A stretch of 64,000 nt of DNA from Yersinia similis (GTDB lineage: Bacteria > Pseudomonadota > Gammaproteobacteria > Enterobacterales > Enterobacteriaceae), in assembly GCF_001053095.1 (NCBI RefSeq), contig NZ_CGBP01000011.1:62001-126000 (forward strand), read 5' to 3'. The position numbers and the translations under genes are program-made. Shown in pieces: positions 31,618 to 41,501 of this stretch; the stretch's first letter is position 1, and each line of letters starts with the position of its first letter. Under the pieces are notes generated by a model, which was not told the origin of the DNA, ran no database searches, and was given only the letters and a program-made list of their open reading frames with translations.

Positions 31618-32181
31618 ATGAAAAAATTAATGTGGGGCGCGGCTGCCCTCGTGGTGACTGCCACACTGGTGGGCTGTAACCAACTGACTCAGTACACACT
31701 CAGCGAGCAGGAACTTAATGAATACCTGCAAAAACATAATAATTATGAAAAACAGATCGGTATTCCGGGTCTGGTTGATGCCAATATCACCCTGACTCAG
31801 TTACAGAGCAAAATTGGCCGTGCCGAACCCGGTAAAGTGACATTAACCGGTAACGCTAAGGTTGATATCTCCTCCATTCTTGGTCCACAAACAGCCGATA
31901 TGACGCTGACACTCAAAGCTCAACCAACCTTTGATCGTGAGAAAGGGGCTATTTACCTGAAAGATATGGAATTGACGGATTATACCGTTAAGCCAGAGAA
32001 GATGGACTCTGTTATGAAGGCGTTGACGCCTTACCTGAACCAATCGCTGAAATCGTATTTTAATCAGCAACCGGCTTATGTGCTGGATGGCGAAAAGAGT
32101 AAGACAGAAGCCATGGCGAAAAAACTGGCGAAAGGGTTAGAAGTTAAACCTGGCCAATTAGTCATCCCATTGACTGACTAA
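31618..32181 (+). CDS. yceB: Lipoprotein YceB (DUF1439)
   Basis: This is a predicted outer-membrane lipoprotein of unknown function. A lipobox LVGC ends at about Cys20 after a short signal peptide, and the mature protein starts CNQLTQYTLSEQELNEYL, as in E. coli YceB. The start is the ATG at 31618, with GAGG upstream; the open frame also contains a TTG directly before it. The length is 187 aa. The gene sits behind the 19-bp tandem array. Confidence 0.9.
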   Translation: MKKLMWGAAALVVTATLVGCNQLTQYTLSEQELNEYLQKHNNYEKQIGIPGLVDANITLTQLQSKIGRAEPGKVTLTGNAKVDISSILGPQTADMTLTLKAQPTFDREKGAIYLKDMELTDYTVKPEKMDSVMKALTPYLNQSLKSYFNQQPAYVLDGEKSKTEAMAKKLAKGLEVKPGQLVIPLTD

Positions 32182-32209
32182 CTGGCGCAGGTCATTTCAC
32201 GCTACAGCC

Positions 32210-32486
32210 CCGTCTACCCAAAATCATTCGCTTGCAGCAAAGCAGCAAGCGAATGCATCCAAATGAATCTATTCATTTTATGACCAAAAACCAGTCAGTG
32301 ATGCGGGTAAGTGAGTGCCGCTACCGCAAATTGAAGCAAATAGCGCTGCGGCGTCACGCCAAAAGAGGAATCCCCAAAGTCATTGGCGTTGTAGCAAGGC
32401 AGCAAACGAATGCATCCCGATGAACTGACATTAGTCAGTGATTCGGGTAAGTGAGTGCCGCTAACGCTGCTACGGCGTCAAGGACG
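32210..32486. repeat. Two ERIC-like repeats between yceB and ycdY
   Basis: A partial copy (about 32257-32375) and a fuller one (about 32393-32486; CATCCCGATGAACTGACATT then AGTCAGTGATTCGGGTAAG) lie in direct orientation. An 11-bp hairpin (32225-32235 with 32245-32255) precedes them. The end of the second copy supplies the last codons of ycdY. Confidence 0.7.
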
Positions 32487-33038
32487 AAGGGGATTTTCTT
32501 CAGATAATTCATCCCACATCGCCTGTAGCGCTTCGCGACTCAACTGTGCCAGCGTACGATAAAAACCTGTCGTCGCATGGGCTTCTACTTTCCCCAGGAA
32601 ACGACCACACCATGGCAATAAGTAATCGTTAAATAAGGTAATTTGCGCAGCAATCTCATCATCTGCGGCCTGATCTTCTAACCATGATGCAGCCAGCAAT
32701 AGCCCACCCAAATGGTCTGTTGGGCCATCACCCAATGGCATACCACGCTGTTGCAGGAATGCCCTGACCTCCGCTTCCGGCATCGCGTCATCATAATCAG
32801 AGGCGTAAGGTGAAACACTACACGCTGGCCCGACGAACAGCGCGGTATAATCCGCAGCCAATGCATCTGGTTGATAATCTTGCTGTAGACGGGCCAGTAA
32901 CTCCCCTTGCTCTAGCGGCCAATGCTGTTCCAATTTACCCTGTTCGATCAAGGTAAACAGTGGCGCTAACAGCGGGTCTTGCGGCTGACGATAAAACAGT
33001 GACCCGAGGATCCGACACATCAGCGAAAAATCATTCAT
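32478..33038 (-). CDS. ycdY: TorD/DmsD-family chaperone YcdY
   Basis: YcdY is an all-helical redox-enzyme-maturation-type chaperone; in E. coli it is reported to work with the adjacent PHP protein YcdX. The 186-aa frame begins MNDFSLMCRILGSLFYRQP and contains the family segment YTALFVGPACSVSPYASDY (about 65-83) and DHLGGLLLAASWLE. The last codons (PLRP-stop) fall in the terminal part of an ERIC-like repeat. It starts 36 bp after ycdX. Confidence 0.88.
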   Translation of the reverse strand: MNDFSLMCRILGSLFYRQPQDPLLAPLFTLIEQGKLEQHWPLEQGELLARLQQDYQPDALAADYTALFVGPACSVSPYASDYDDAMPEAEVRAFLQQRGMPLGDGPTDHLGGLLLAASWLEDQAADDEIAAQITLFNDYLLPWCGRFLGKVEAHATTGFYRTLAQLSREALQAMWDELSEENPLRP

Positions 33039-33074
33039 TTACATCATCCTATTTATTAGGTTTTTTAATATGGC

Positions 33075-33812
33075 TTACAACTCGGCTAGCTCGGGGATCG
33101 CTGGGCGACCACGCAGCTCTAAGTAATCCAGTAAGCGGCGCGGGCTGACATTCAGAATACGCTCTTGTGGAAAATTCACTTCGGCAATAATGCGTTCGCA
33201 ATGCTCGAAAATTCCCAGAGAGTAAGCAATATGCGAGTCTGAACCCAATGCCAGCCAGCCTCCGGCATCACGAACCGCTTCGGCAATCGCTCGGCAGTTT
33301 GCCTCACTCCCCTTACGTGAATGTTCAAACGATGAATTATTCAATTCCAACGCGACATTATATTTTGCCGCCGCTTGTGCAATCGCCGGGATATCAACGG
33401 GGTACTTAGGATTACCTGGGTGGCTAATAATATGCACATTACCCTGTGCCATCGTGGCGATCATCGCCTGAGTGTTGGCGGCTTTATCTTGCGGCGGAAA
33501 CACCGGTTCATGGAAACCCGCAATCAGCAAGTCGACTGCATCAAGCATCGGGCCAGTACAATCGATATCACCGTCCAGATTCTTAATATTGGCTTCAATA
33601 CCCCGCAAAATACCGACACCATCAACCAACCGTGGCCATACGCGCATATTCATAAAATGCCAGTAATGAGGAGCATCGGCCATGTCAGGGCCATGGTCAG
33701 TAATCGCGAACAGTTTGATATTCTTCAGCTTAGCTTCGGCGATATAATCGTGCAGGGTACTGTAAGCATGAGTGCTGGCAACGGTATGCATATGTAAATC
33801 AACAGGATACAT
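33075..33812 (-). CDS. ycdX: PHP-domain phosphatase YcdX
   Basis: YcdX is a trinuclear-zinc phosphatase-like protein of the PHP family. The start at the ATG at 33810-33812 gives 245 aa beginning [14 protein letters not shown], with the first metal motif HMH. Other metal-ligand motifs are [24 protein letters not shown] and [12 protein letters not shown] frame extension of 37 codons upstream has no family support, and GGAG precedes the chosen start. The gene lies upstream of ycdY in the order ghrA-ycdX-ycdY. Confidence 0.92.
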   Translation of the reverse strand: MYPVDLHMHTVASTHAYSTLHDYIAEAKLKNIKLFAITDHGPDMADAPHYWHFMNMRVWPRLVDGVGILRGIEANIKNLDGDIDCTGPMLDAVDLLIAGFHEPVFPPQDKAANTQAMIATMAQGNVHIISHPGNPKYPVDIPAIAQAAAKYNVALELNNSSFEHSRKGSEANCRAIAEAVRDAGGWLALGSDSHIAYSLGIFEHCERIIAEVNFPQERILNVSPRRLLDYLELRGRPAIPELAEL

Positions 33813-33979
33813 AACTACTCCACAACATCTTTTAAGGAGAAATGGCTTTTTGCAGGTTGGTTTTTTGCAGATAAAATATAGTCCGCTAATGATAGCAGGA
33901 ATTCTTCTCATCAGCAGTGCCAAAAACCATGCTTTGCCCGATAACCTATGTATCCCATCGAACTGATTAACCCGCTGAA

Positions 33980-34921
33980 TCAGTACCCACGTACCACATC
34001 GACCAACCCTACAGGCTCTCTGCCCGCTTCTATCGCATGAATATTGGCCACGACTTGATCCATCGCAATCTCAGGTAACGTTATTGCGGCGATATGTGGC
34101 GTGATGGTGATCCGTGGATGAGTCCAAAACGGATGCATTGAAGGGAGTGGTTCTTTAGCAAACACATCCAATGTCGCCGCAGCTACGTTCCCTGTACTCA
34201 TCGCCGCCAACAGGTCCTGCTCCTGTAGGTGTGCGCCACGAGCAATATTAATCACATACGCATTGGCGTTTAATTGTGAAAACAGTGATTGGTTGAGGAT
34301 GCCCGCCGTTTCTGGTGTGTTTGGTAGTAGATTAATTAACAACTGCGTCCCTTGAAGGAAAGCGGGCAATTGATCATTACCAGCAAAACTGGCAACGCCA
34401 TCAATCTGTTTTGCCGTGCGGCTCCAGCAACGAACATGGAAACCAAACTCAACCAACTTGTGGGCCACACTCTTGCCCAACACCCCCGCCCCAAGAATAC
34501 CGACAGTGAACTGATCGCGTTGATGAGGCTCCAATGGCTGCCACTGCTTTTGTTGTTGTTGCAGTTGATATTCATCCATGCGGCGAAAGTAACGCAATAC
34601 GCAGCTCACAGCGTACTCCTGCATTTGTAGTGACATACCCGTATCTTCCAGCCGCACCAACGGCACGCCGGCAGGTAATGTACCAAGGTATCGGCGATCT
34701 TGGTCTAAAATGGCATCAACCCCCGCCCCCAGTGCAAATATCCCTTTTAGCTCCGCACGGGTTGCCAGCATCTCATGCGGCGGTTGCCACACCAGCGCAT
34801 AATCTGCCGGTTGTGTATCGCCACGTCGCCATTGCCTGATAGCGGCATCAGGCAAACGGGATTGAATCCCTGACAACCACTGTTTTGCGTCCAAGAAGGG
34901 GTGATAATAAATAATGTTCAT
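33980..34921 (-). CDS. ghrA: Glyoxylate/hydroxypyruvate reductase A GhrA
   Basis: GhrA reduces glyoxylate and hydroxypyruvate with NADPH in the cytoplasm. The start at the ATG at 34919-34921 gives 313 aa beginning [15 protein letters not shown]; an upstream in-frame start adds 20 unsupported residues. The nucleotide-binding motif is [13 protein letters not shown], and the D-2-hydroxyacid dehydrogenase signatures include [16 protein letters not shown] and ITPHIAAIT with the catalytic histidine. E. coli has the same neighbours. Confidence 0.92.
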   Translation of the reverse strand: MNIIYYHPFLDAKQWLSGIQSRLPDAAIRQWRRGDTQPADYALVWQPPHEMLATRAELKGIFALGAGVDAILDQDRRYLGTLPAGVPLVRLEDTGMSLQMQEYAVSCVLRYFRRMDEYQLQQQQKQWQPLEPHQRDQFTVGILGAGVLGKSVAHKLVEFGFHVRCWSRTAKQIDGVASFAGNDQLPAFLQGTQLLINLLPNTPETAGILNQSLFSQLNANAYVINIARGAHLQEQDLLAAMSTGNVAAATLDVFAKEPLPSMHPFWTHPRITITPHIAAITLPEIAMDQVVANIHAIEAGREPVGLVDVVRGY

Positions 34922-35134
34922 TATTTTCCAGTTCCTTGCGAAAGTACTGGGTAGATTTCCGCGATTAATCAACAGATGCAAGCGTTACCATCAATAAATG
35001 CCGATGAAATCAGCAAATTGCTATAACTTTAGCTAAACAGTAATAAAGCGTTCATAAGAGGGTTGACGCTGGACAGACTTTTGCCTACATTACGCCGGTC
35101 GATAACGTTTAATCGGGTTGACGGTAGTAAACAC

Positions 35135-35224
35135 GGTGAGGTGTCTGAGTGGCTGAAGGAGCACGCCTGGAAAGTGTGTATACGCGTAAGCGTATCGAGG
35201 GTTCGAACCCCTCCCTCACCGCCA
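35135..35224 (+). tRNA. tRNA-Ser (anticodon GGA), first copy
   Basis: The 90-nt gene starts GGTGAGGTGTCTGAGTGG and ends CCTCACCGCCA with encoded CCA. The acceptor stem GGTGAGG/CCTCACC is perfect. The anticodon loop has CCTGGAAAG (GGA), there is a long class II variable arm (GTATACGCGTAAGCGTATC) and the T-arm is GAGGGTTCGAACCCCTC. A strong terminator follows. Confidence 0.95.
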
Positions 35225-35231
35225 AACAATA

Positions 35232-35260
35232 AACCCCGACCTTTATGGTTGGGGTTTTTC
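35232..35260 (+). terminator. Terminator after tRNA-Ser
   Basis: A 10-bp stem (35232-35241 with 35247-35256, one G-T pair) with a TTTAT loop is followed by TTTTTC. Confidence 0.85.
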
Positions 35261-35279
35261 TTTTGCATCAATGAATTAG

Positions 35280-35480
35280 TTAGGCAATTTACTGGTGTTT
35301 TGAGCGGTTTCCAGTGCAGGTACAGTCACCGTATTGTTCGAGAAAACGGCGACTGTATCAGCGAATGGCCAAGCTTTTCGTCGAACGCATAAACACCGGT
35401 ATTGCTTATATCAGGTGTGAACATCACGCTATTAACTCTTGAATACCATCCTATTTATTTGATGGCAGCCCGCTTCCTAT
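35280..35480 (-). pseudogene. Possible remnant of a coding sequence (weak)
   Basis: On the minus strand an open stretch of about 40 codons, before a frame change, contains NSVMFTPDISNTGVYAFDEK and continues to HSLIQSPF. After one base of shift the neighbouring frame reads [20 protein letters not shown] and stops. The composition looks protein-like, but no start, ribosome-binding site or family was recognised. It lies between the two tRNA-Ser genes. It could also be chance. Confidence 0.2.
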
Positions 35481-35537
35481 TTCCATGCTACAACATTAAA
35501 TATATTTAAAGTGGGATATATTAATAAGGAGCATGGG

Positions 35538-36413
35538 ATGAAAAATAAAAAATATTATCTTATTTCTCTATTGTTCACTGTTTATTTCACCTCAGCCACT
35601 GCCTCGCCACTGATTGTGGCACACAGAGCTGGCACCGCAGATTATCCAGAAAATACGGTACATGCCATTAATATGGCAATAAAAAATCAGGTGGACGTTA
35701 TTTGGCTTTCCATACAGATTACTCGTGACGGCATTCCAGTATTGTACCGCCCTAGTGATCTTAAAAGCCTTACTAATAGTGAAGGGCTCATTTCAGATCA
35801 CTCTTTATTGGAAGTAAAAATGTTAGATGCTGCTCATTTTTTTAAGACTGATGGCCAGTATTCTTATCGCGGACGAGGGATTAAAATTCCTTCGTTGCAA
35901 GATATCTTTACTCGATTCCCCAAAACTCACTTCATCCTTGACATTAAATCACCCGACGCCGATCCCGTCATCATGGCAAATATATTATCAACGCTGATCA
36001 CCAGTAATAACATGCTTGATAAGGTTACTCTCTATTCCACAGAAAGAAAGTATTTGGATGCTTTGCCTGATGGCATCAATAAATTTGAAAACCGTCATGT
36101 GACACGCAAAATACTGACCAACGCGGTCATGGCAAACGACTGTAAAATCCCCGCTAAACGGGGTAAAACTCAACATCATGCATTTGAATTAAGGCGTGAG
36201 GTGAAAGTCGTCGAAAAATTCACCCTCGGCAAAGGGACTTCGCACGCACAATTAGTCTGGAATCAGCAGGCCATGGACTGTTTTAAGAAAAACAGTAACA
36301 GCAAGATTCTGCTCATTGGCATAAATTCTGCTGAGGATTATCAGCTTGCCAAGGATCTGGGAGCGGATTATGTGATGGCTGATTCACCCGCTACCGCCAG
36401 ATATTGGCGTTAA
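35538..36413 (+). CDS. Secreted glycerophosphodiester phosphodiesterase-like protein, altered active site
   Basis: The protein has a signal peptide (about 1-22) and a GDPD-like domain. The start is the ATG at 35538 with GGAG upstream. The first catalytic motif is intact: H29-R30 and PENT (37-40). The usual E-x-D metal ligands of the next strand are replaced (W56-L-S58), and the second catalytic H-D is R71-P72 in VLYRPSDL. Later landmarks DIKSPD and DYVMADSP are recognisable. It may be a non-catalytic or re-purposed subfamily rather than an active phosphodiesterase. The gene is bracketed by two tRNA-Ser copies. Confidence 0.75.
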   Translation: MKNKKYYLISLLFTVYFTSATASPLIVAHRAGTADYPENTVHAINMAIKNQVDVIWLSIQITRDGIPVLYRPSDLKSLTNSEGLISDHSLLEVKMLDAAHFFKTDGQYSYRGRGIKIPSLQDIFTRFPKTHFILDIKSPDADPVIMANILSTLITSNNMLDKVTLYSTERKYLDALPDGINKFENRHVTRKILTNAVMANDCKIPAKRGKTQHHAFELRREVKVVEKFTLGKGTSHAQLVWNQQAMDCFKKNSNSKILLIGINSAEDYQLAKDLGADYVMADSPATARYWR

Positions 36414-36554
36414 ATTCACCTAATCTGGTTGTGACTTACGCTATGTGCATGAGGAATAACCAGATGAATTGAAACGGCTAAATACTGCTTGACCATGAGG
36501 CCGCCGCCCCCTATAGTACCGCCCCGTTGCACCGCTATAACGGCGCAACAAAAC

Positions 36555-36644
36555 GGTGAGGTGTCTGAGTGGCTGAAGGAGCACGCCTGGAAAGTGTGTA
36601 TACGCGTAAGCGTATCGAGGGTTCGAACCCCTCTCTCACCGCCA
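36555..36644 (+). tRNA. tRNA-Ser (anticodon GGA), second copy
   Basis: It is identical to the copy at 35135 except for one base near the 3' end (TCTCACC instead of CCTCACC). That change makes the last acceptor pair (7-66) a G-U wobble. CCA is encoded, and a terminator follows. Confidence 0.95.
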
Positions 36645-36656
36645 AATTCAAAAATA

Positions 36657-36689
36657 GGATTCTGACGAAAGTCAGAGTCTTTTTTTTTG
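36657..36689 (+). terminator. Terminator after second tRNA-Ser
   Basis: The stem (36657-36666 with 36671-36680, GAAA tetraloop) is followed by a run of about nine T. Confidence 0.85.
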
Positions 36690-36805
36690 GCTACACCGCC
36701 CCCTTCTTTATCAAGGTTGTCCCCCTGTGGACCAAGCGACTAACCAGCCAAGCCAACGGAGTTAGCCTGTTCTTCTTCGTGCAATAACTCACTTTAACCC
36801 TTCGC

Positions 36806-37033
36806 TATACTCGTCATACTTCAAGCTGCATGTGTTGGCTGTTTTCGTTCACTCCAGTCACTTACTTGTCATTGTCGTTGACCTTAAAAATAAATAAGCG
36901 CCCAGGGATTAATGAGACTTATCCCTGAGCCTCACCCTACGGGCTAGCATAAATGCTGTTCAAATGGGTTCCCGACTAATTTGTATCTCCCTTCCCGCCT
37001 TCCTACAACTCAAATTATTTTGGAGATATATTA
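36806..37033. repeat. ERIC repeat with two internal insertions
   Basis: The outer ends (TATACTCGTCATACTTCAAG and CAACTCAAATTATTTTGGAG) are ERIC-type. Inside lie a GTCGTTGACCTTAAAA-type insertion (about 36858-36900) and a roughly 76-bp insertion (36909-36984). The second is found again in reverse complement at 39586-39660. Confidence 0.75.
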
Positions 37034-37495
37034 TCCCTTCCCAATAAAATAAGACTTGCCCCTGAGCAATCTTATTATCAGGTATCCCTTCCCCACCATG
37101 TCATAAAAAACCGTCTACTCACTCCATATTCCATCAAAGGCTTCGTTAACTCTTCCTTCAGACTATTTATCTCATTCAGGCTATTCATCTTCATTCAGAC
37201 TACCTATGTTCATCCGGACTATTTATAGGGTTTCTCACCTTTAGTCTGAAAAAATAGCCGTAATGGCAATAATAATGACTTTCCATTTCTTGGTATCAAG
37301 AATTTTATTGCCAGATATAGCACTGGCCATATATATCGCGTCGGAAAATCAGAGTTATCTCAGTTTCCAGCATAGTTTGATATACATCTAGATCTTCATT
37401 GTTAAATTGGCGTATCGTTGTTATATGCTACTCGAGACGGACCTCTATTGGCCCGCCATTTATTTTGTCTTTTCCTTATTTGGTTTGAACCTGAG
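37034..37495. other. dauA upstream region with degenerate 18-19-bp repeats
   Basis: Four imperfect units of TTCAGACTATTTATCTCA type lie at 37157, 37175, 37194 and 37213. No gene was recognised. The dauA promoter is expected here. Confidence 0.45.
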
Positions 37496-39193
37496 ATGAA
37501 AACGCACGGAATTAACGGCATTAGGCCGTTCAGCGCAATTATTGACGCTTGCTGGCGAGAAACTTATACACTTCAACGACTTCTCAAAGACATAATTGCC
37601 GGTGTCACGGTCGGTATTATTGCCATCCCGTTGGCTATGGCATTGGCGATTGCCAGTGGTGTCCCACCGCAATACGGCTTATATACCTCGGCTATCGCAG
37701 GGATCGTTATCGCGGTCAGCGGTGGTTCACGCTACAGCGTATCCGGCCCCACCGCAGCTTTTGTGGTCATTTTGTATCCGGTGTCGCAGCAGTTTGGCCT
37801 GGCTGGCTTACTATTGGCGACAATATTATCCGGTATATTTCTGCTCTGTATGGGGTTTGCCCGGCTTGGGCGGTTGATTGAATATATACCTCTATCGGTT
37901 ACCCTCGGTTTCACCTCAGGAATTGCCATCACCATTGCGACCATGCAAGTGAAGGATTTTTTTGGATTACACCTGATCGCCGTACCAGAGAATTATGTTG
38001 GAAAAGTCACAGCTCTCGCACAAGCCATGCCGTCAATTAATATCAGTGATACGTTAATCGCTACCGTCACGTTGCTGGTATTAATCCTTTGGCCGCGGCT
38101 GAAACTAAAGTTACCGGGTCACTTACCTGCATTAGTCGCTGGTACTGCGATAATGGGGATGCTCTCACTGTTTGATCAACAGGTTGCGACTATCGGCTCA
38201 CGCTTTGGTTATCTCTTGGCTGATGGGACTCAGGGCCAAGGCATCCCTCCTATTCTGCCGCAGTTTGTGCTGCCCTGGCAGTTACCTGCCGCAGATGGTC
38301 AAGAGTTTGTGCTGAACTGGGCGACACTCTCTGCACTGCTGCCCGCAGCCTTTTCAATGGCGATGTTAGGGGCGATAGAGTCCTTGCTGTGCGCAGTCGT
38401 CCTTGATGGTATGACTGGGCAGAAGCACCATTCAAACAGTGAATTGGTCGGTCAAGGGCTAGGCAACATTGTCGCCCCCTTCTTTGGTGGGATTACCGCA
38501 ACGGCAGCCATCGCCCGTTCTGCTGCTAACGTCCGCGCAGGTGCCACCTCGCCGGTATCCGCGATTATCCACGCGGTGCTGGTGCTACTGGCGTTACTGG
38601 TACTGGCACCGATGCTGTCGTACCTGCCACTAGCCGCAATGGCTTCCCTGCTGTTGATTGTCGCCTGGAACATGAGTGAAGCTCATAAGGTTATTGACCT
38701 GCTGCGCCGTGCGCCTAAGGACGACATCATCATTATGCTGCTGTGTATGAGCCTCACCGTATTGTTCGACATGGTGATCGCGATAACGGTTGGGATTGTG
38801 TTGGCATCATTGTTGTTTATGCGACGTATTGCGCAAATGACACGCCTGAGTGAGATACCTGCGGCGGTTAATGATAAGACATTGGTATTGCGAGTAAACG
38901 GCCCGTTGTTCTTCGCTGCCGCTGAACGGATATTCAGTGAGTTGCTCACCCGTTGCGATAATTATGACACTATTATCCTGCAATGGGATGCTGTGCCCGT
39001 TCTCGATGCCGGTGGCTTGAATGCTTTCCTGCGCTTTACTGAAGCGTTGACAGAGCAGCAACTGCTGGTTATCACAGATATTCCTTTCCAGCCACTGAAG
39101 ACGCTGGCCAGAGCCAGGGTGAAGCCAATTTCAGGCAAGTTGAATTTCTATGCTTCTTTACCGGAAGCACTGGCGGCACTACAGAATAACTAG
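37496..39193 (+). CDS. dauA: C4-dicarboxylate/SulP-family transporter DauA
   Basis: DauA is a SulP-family inner-membrane transporter; the E. coli protein takes up succinate and other C4-dicarboxylates at acidic pH. The start is set at the ATG at 37496 ([20 protein letters not shown]), which fits the E. coli N-terminus. The frame is open 26 codons further up without family support. About 12 membrane segments contain [20 protein letters not shown] and [19 protein letters not shown] cytosolic STAS domain occupies about 445-560. Its 3' end carries a palindromic insertion in the terminator. In E. coli dauA sits beside prs/ychH; here it is next to kdsA. Confidence 0.9.
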   Translation: MKTHGINGIRPFSAIIDACWRETYTLQRLLKDIIAGVTVGIIAIPLAMALAIASGVPPQYGLYTSAIAGIVIAVSGGSRYSVSGPTAAFVVILYPVSQQFGLAGLLLATILSGIFLLCMGFARLGRLIEYIPLSVTLGFTSGIAITIATMQVKDFFGLHLIAVPENYVGKVTALAQAMPSINISDTLIATVTLLVLILWPRLKLKLPGHLPALVAGTAIMGMLSLFDQQVATIGSRFGYLLADGTQGQGIPPILPQFVLPWQLPAADGQEFVLNWATLSALLPAAFSMAMLGAIESLLCAVVLDGMTGQKHHSNSELVGQGLGNIVAPFFGGITATAAIARSAANVRAGATSPVSAIIHAVLVLLALLVLAPMLSYLPLAAMASLLLIVAWNMSEAHKVIDLLRRAPKDDIIIMLLCMSLTVLFDMVIAITVGIVLASLLFMRRIAQMTRLSEIPAAVNDKTLVLRVNGPLFFAAAERIFSELLTRCDNYDTIILQWDAVPVLDAGGLNAFLRFTEALTEQQLLVITDIPFQPLKTLARARVKPISGKLNFYASLPEALAALQNN

Positions 39194-39212
39194 GTGTTTT
39201 GATTATCAAAAA

Positions 39213-39427
39213 AGGCAGCTTAGTTACCTACGCTGCGTGAGGTTATTGACAAAGTGCCCGCGACGGAGAGAACAGGCAGATCGTAAAGACGCCGTAAATA
39301 CATCCATGTAGGCTCGAGCCGCGCCATCCTTGGCGCGGACGCTTTACTCCTCTGCCTATCCTCACCGTTCAAGATCACGTCATCGGGGTTTGTCAGCAGT
39401 CTGAGGCAGCTTAGTTGCCTACGCTGC
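39213..39427. mobile_element. YPAL-type 167-bp palindromic insertion in the dauA terminator
   Basis: The sequence AGGCAGCTTAGTTACCTACG plus CTGC (39213-39236) recurs at 39404-39427 with one mismatch. The DNA between them (39237-39403) is exactly 167 bp and has imperfect inverted ends (for example ACAGGCAGATCGTAAAGACG at 39274-39293 against the complement of CGCTTTACTCCTCTGCCTAT at 39340-39359). The duplicated target is the terminator hairpin AAAAAAGGCAGC/GCTGCCTTTTTT. Length, palindromic nature and terminator target match the YPAL family described in yersiniae. Confidence 0.8.
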
Positions 39428-39479
39428 CTTTTTTATTGCCCTAACCCAACTGAAAAACCATTCGGTGGTTACAAGAACG

Positions 39480-39740
39480 TCAGGTCAGTGATTCGGGTGA
39501 GCGAGTGCCGCTAACAACGCTGTAGCGTTAGGGGGCAGGAGCGCCCCCAAAGTCATTGGTGTTACAGCTAGGCAGCAAACGAACGACAAATTGGTCGGGA
39601 ACCCATTTGAACAGCATTTATGCTGCCCGTAGGGTGAGCCTCAGGGATGAGGCTCATTAATCCCGATGAGCTGACTCAGGTCAGTGATTCGGGTGAGCGA
39701 GTGCCGCTAACAACGCTGTAGCGCCAAGGACGCAGGGGGG
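39480..39740. repeat. Partial ERIC followed by a full ERIC with a 75-bp insertion
   Basis: Two direct copies of TCAGTGATTCGGGTGAGCGA followed by GTGCCGCTAACAACGCTGTA are present (about 39485 and 39681). In the second, 75 bp (39586-39660) are inserted between GCAGCAAACGAACG and TCCCGATGAG. The element ends at the kdsA stop codon. Confidence 0.75.
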
Positions 39741-39741
39741 G

Positions 39742-40626
<885 letters not shown>

Positions 40627-40691
40627 TTAATTACAGCGCGTTATGGTATACGAGGGCTATTGCCCTATAAACCGTGGCGCATAAAAAAAGA

Positions 40692-41501
40692 TCAGTGCAA
40701 TGTCACTCGCTGTTGCTCAATTGAGTGGATCTGCATTTTTATCATTTCAGCAATCGGATCTTCCGGGCACTGCTCGACAAAGTAGCTTAAATCAGAGATG
40801 GCAATGTGGTTGCAATCCAATTGCGCATAAATCAGGCCCCGGTCGCGGATTTCATACGGGTCATCGGGGTCGAAAGCCAAAACCGCTTCGCTGGCACGTA
40901 ATGCCAGTTCCATCTGCTTCTCTTCCATTAATGCCGCTTTCAGCGTATCGAGCATTTTACGTACAATAAGGGTATTCTCTGCCTCTTCCAGATCTTCATC
41001 TTCCAGCTCGGCGCTCAACCCCAGATTGCCCTTGATCCACACTTCAAGCACATGCTCGTTCAGCGTTTCACCGTTCAACGGATTAATCAGCCACATCTCT
41101 TCATCTAGCCAATCGGCACGAAGAATTAACTGGGTTGGGAAGATAACCGGCATCAGCGGCAAACCCAGTTGATGCGCGATATACAGAAAAATAACCCCCA
41201 AAGAAACCGGTGTCCCCTGGCGTTTATCTAACACTTTATCTAACCAGATGGCGTCTGACAGGCGATAGACACCACTTGCACCGCCAAATTTCCATTGACG
41301 GTAAAACAGATCGATAAGCACTTCTAATTGCTGATCTTGATTAAGTTCGGCAGGCATAGCAGCCCGCGCATCATCAACAAGCTGCTGCAGTTTGTTACGG
41401 ACATCAGCCAGCGGAAAAGTCTGTCGAATCTCTTGGGTAACCAGTAACACCCCATCACACAGGGACGCGTTATTAAATTCGAAATCAGCAATGCTACTCA
41501 T
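40692..41501 (-). CDS. sirB1: SirB1 family protein (transglutaminase-like/TPR)
   Basis: SirB1 is a conserved protein (YchA) with a transglutaminase-like N-terminal domain and a C-terminal TPR-like region; its function is not known. The 269-aa frame includes LDKVLDKRQGTPVSLGVIF (about 87-105) and HQLGLPLMPVIFPTQLILRA (split in this copy by IA before it). The C-terminal EIRDRGLIYAQLDCNHIAISD resembles one TPR unit (quoted residues 217-237). It overlaps sirB2 by 4 bases. Confidence 0.87.
   Translation of the reverse strand: MSSIADFEFNNASLCDGVLLVTQEIRQTFPLADVRNKLQQLVDDARAAMPAELNQDQQLEVLIDLFYRQWKFGGASGVYRLSDAIWLDKVLDKRQGTPVSLGVIFLYIAHQLGLPLMPVIFPTQLILRADWLDEEMWLINPLNGETLNEHVLEVWIKGNLGLSAELEDEDLEEAENTLIVRKMLDTLKAALMEEKQMELALRASEAVLAFDPDDPYEIRDRGLIYAQLDCNHIAISDLSYFVEQCPEDPIAEMIKMQIHSIEQQRVTLH

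Noticed and set aside
35029-35392. Open frames across the first tRNA-Ser gene on both strands
   Set aside because: They read through tRNA and terminator sequence; the tRNA explains the region.
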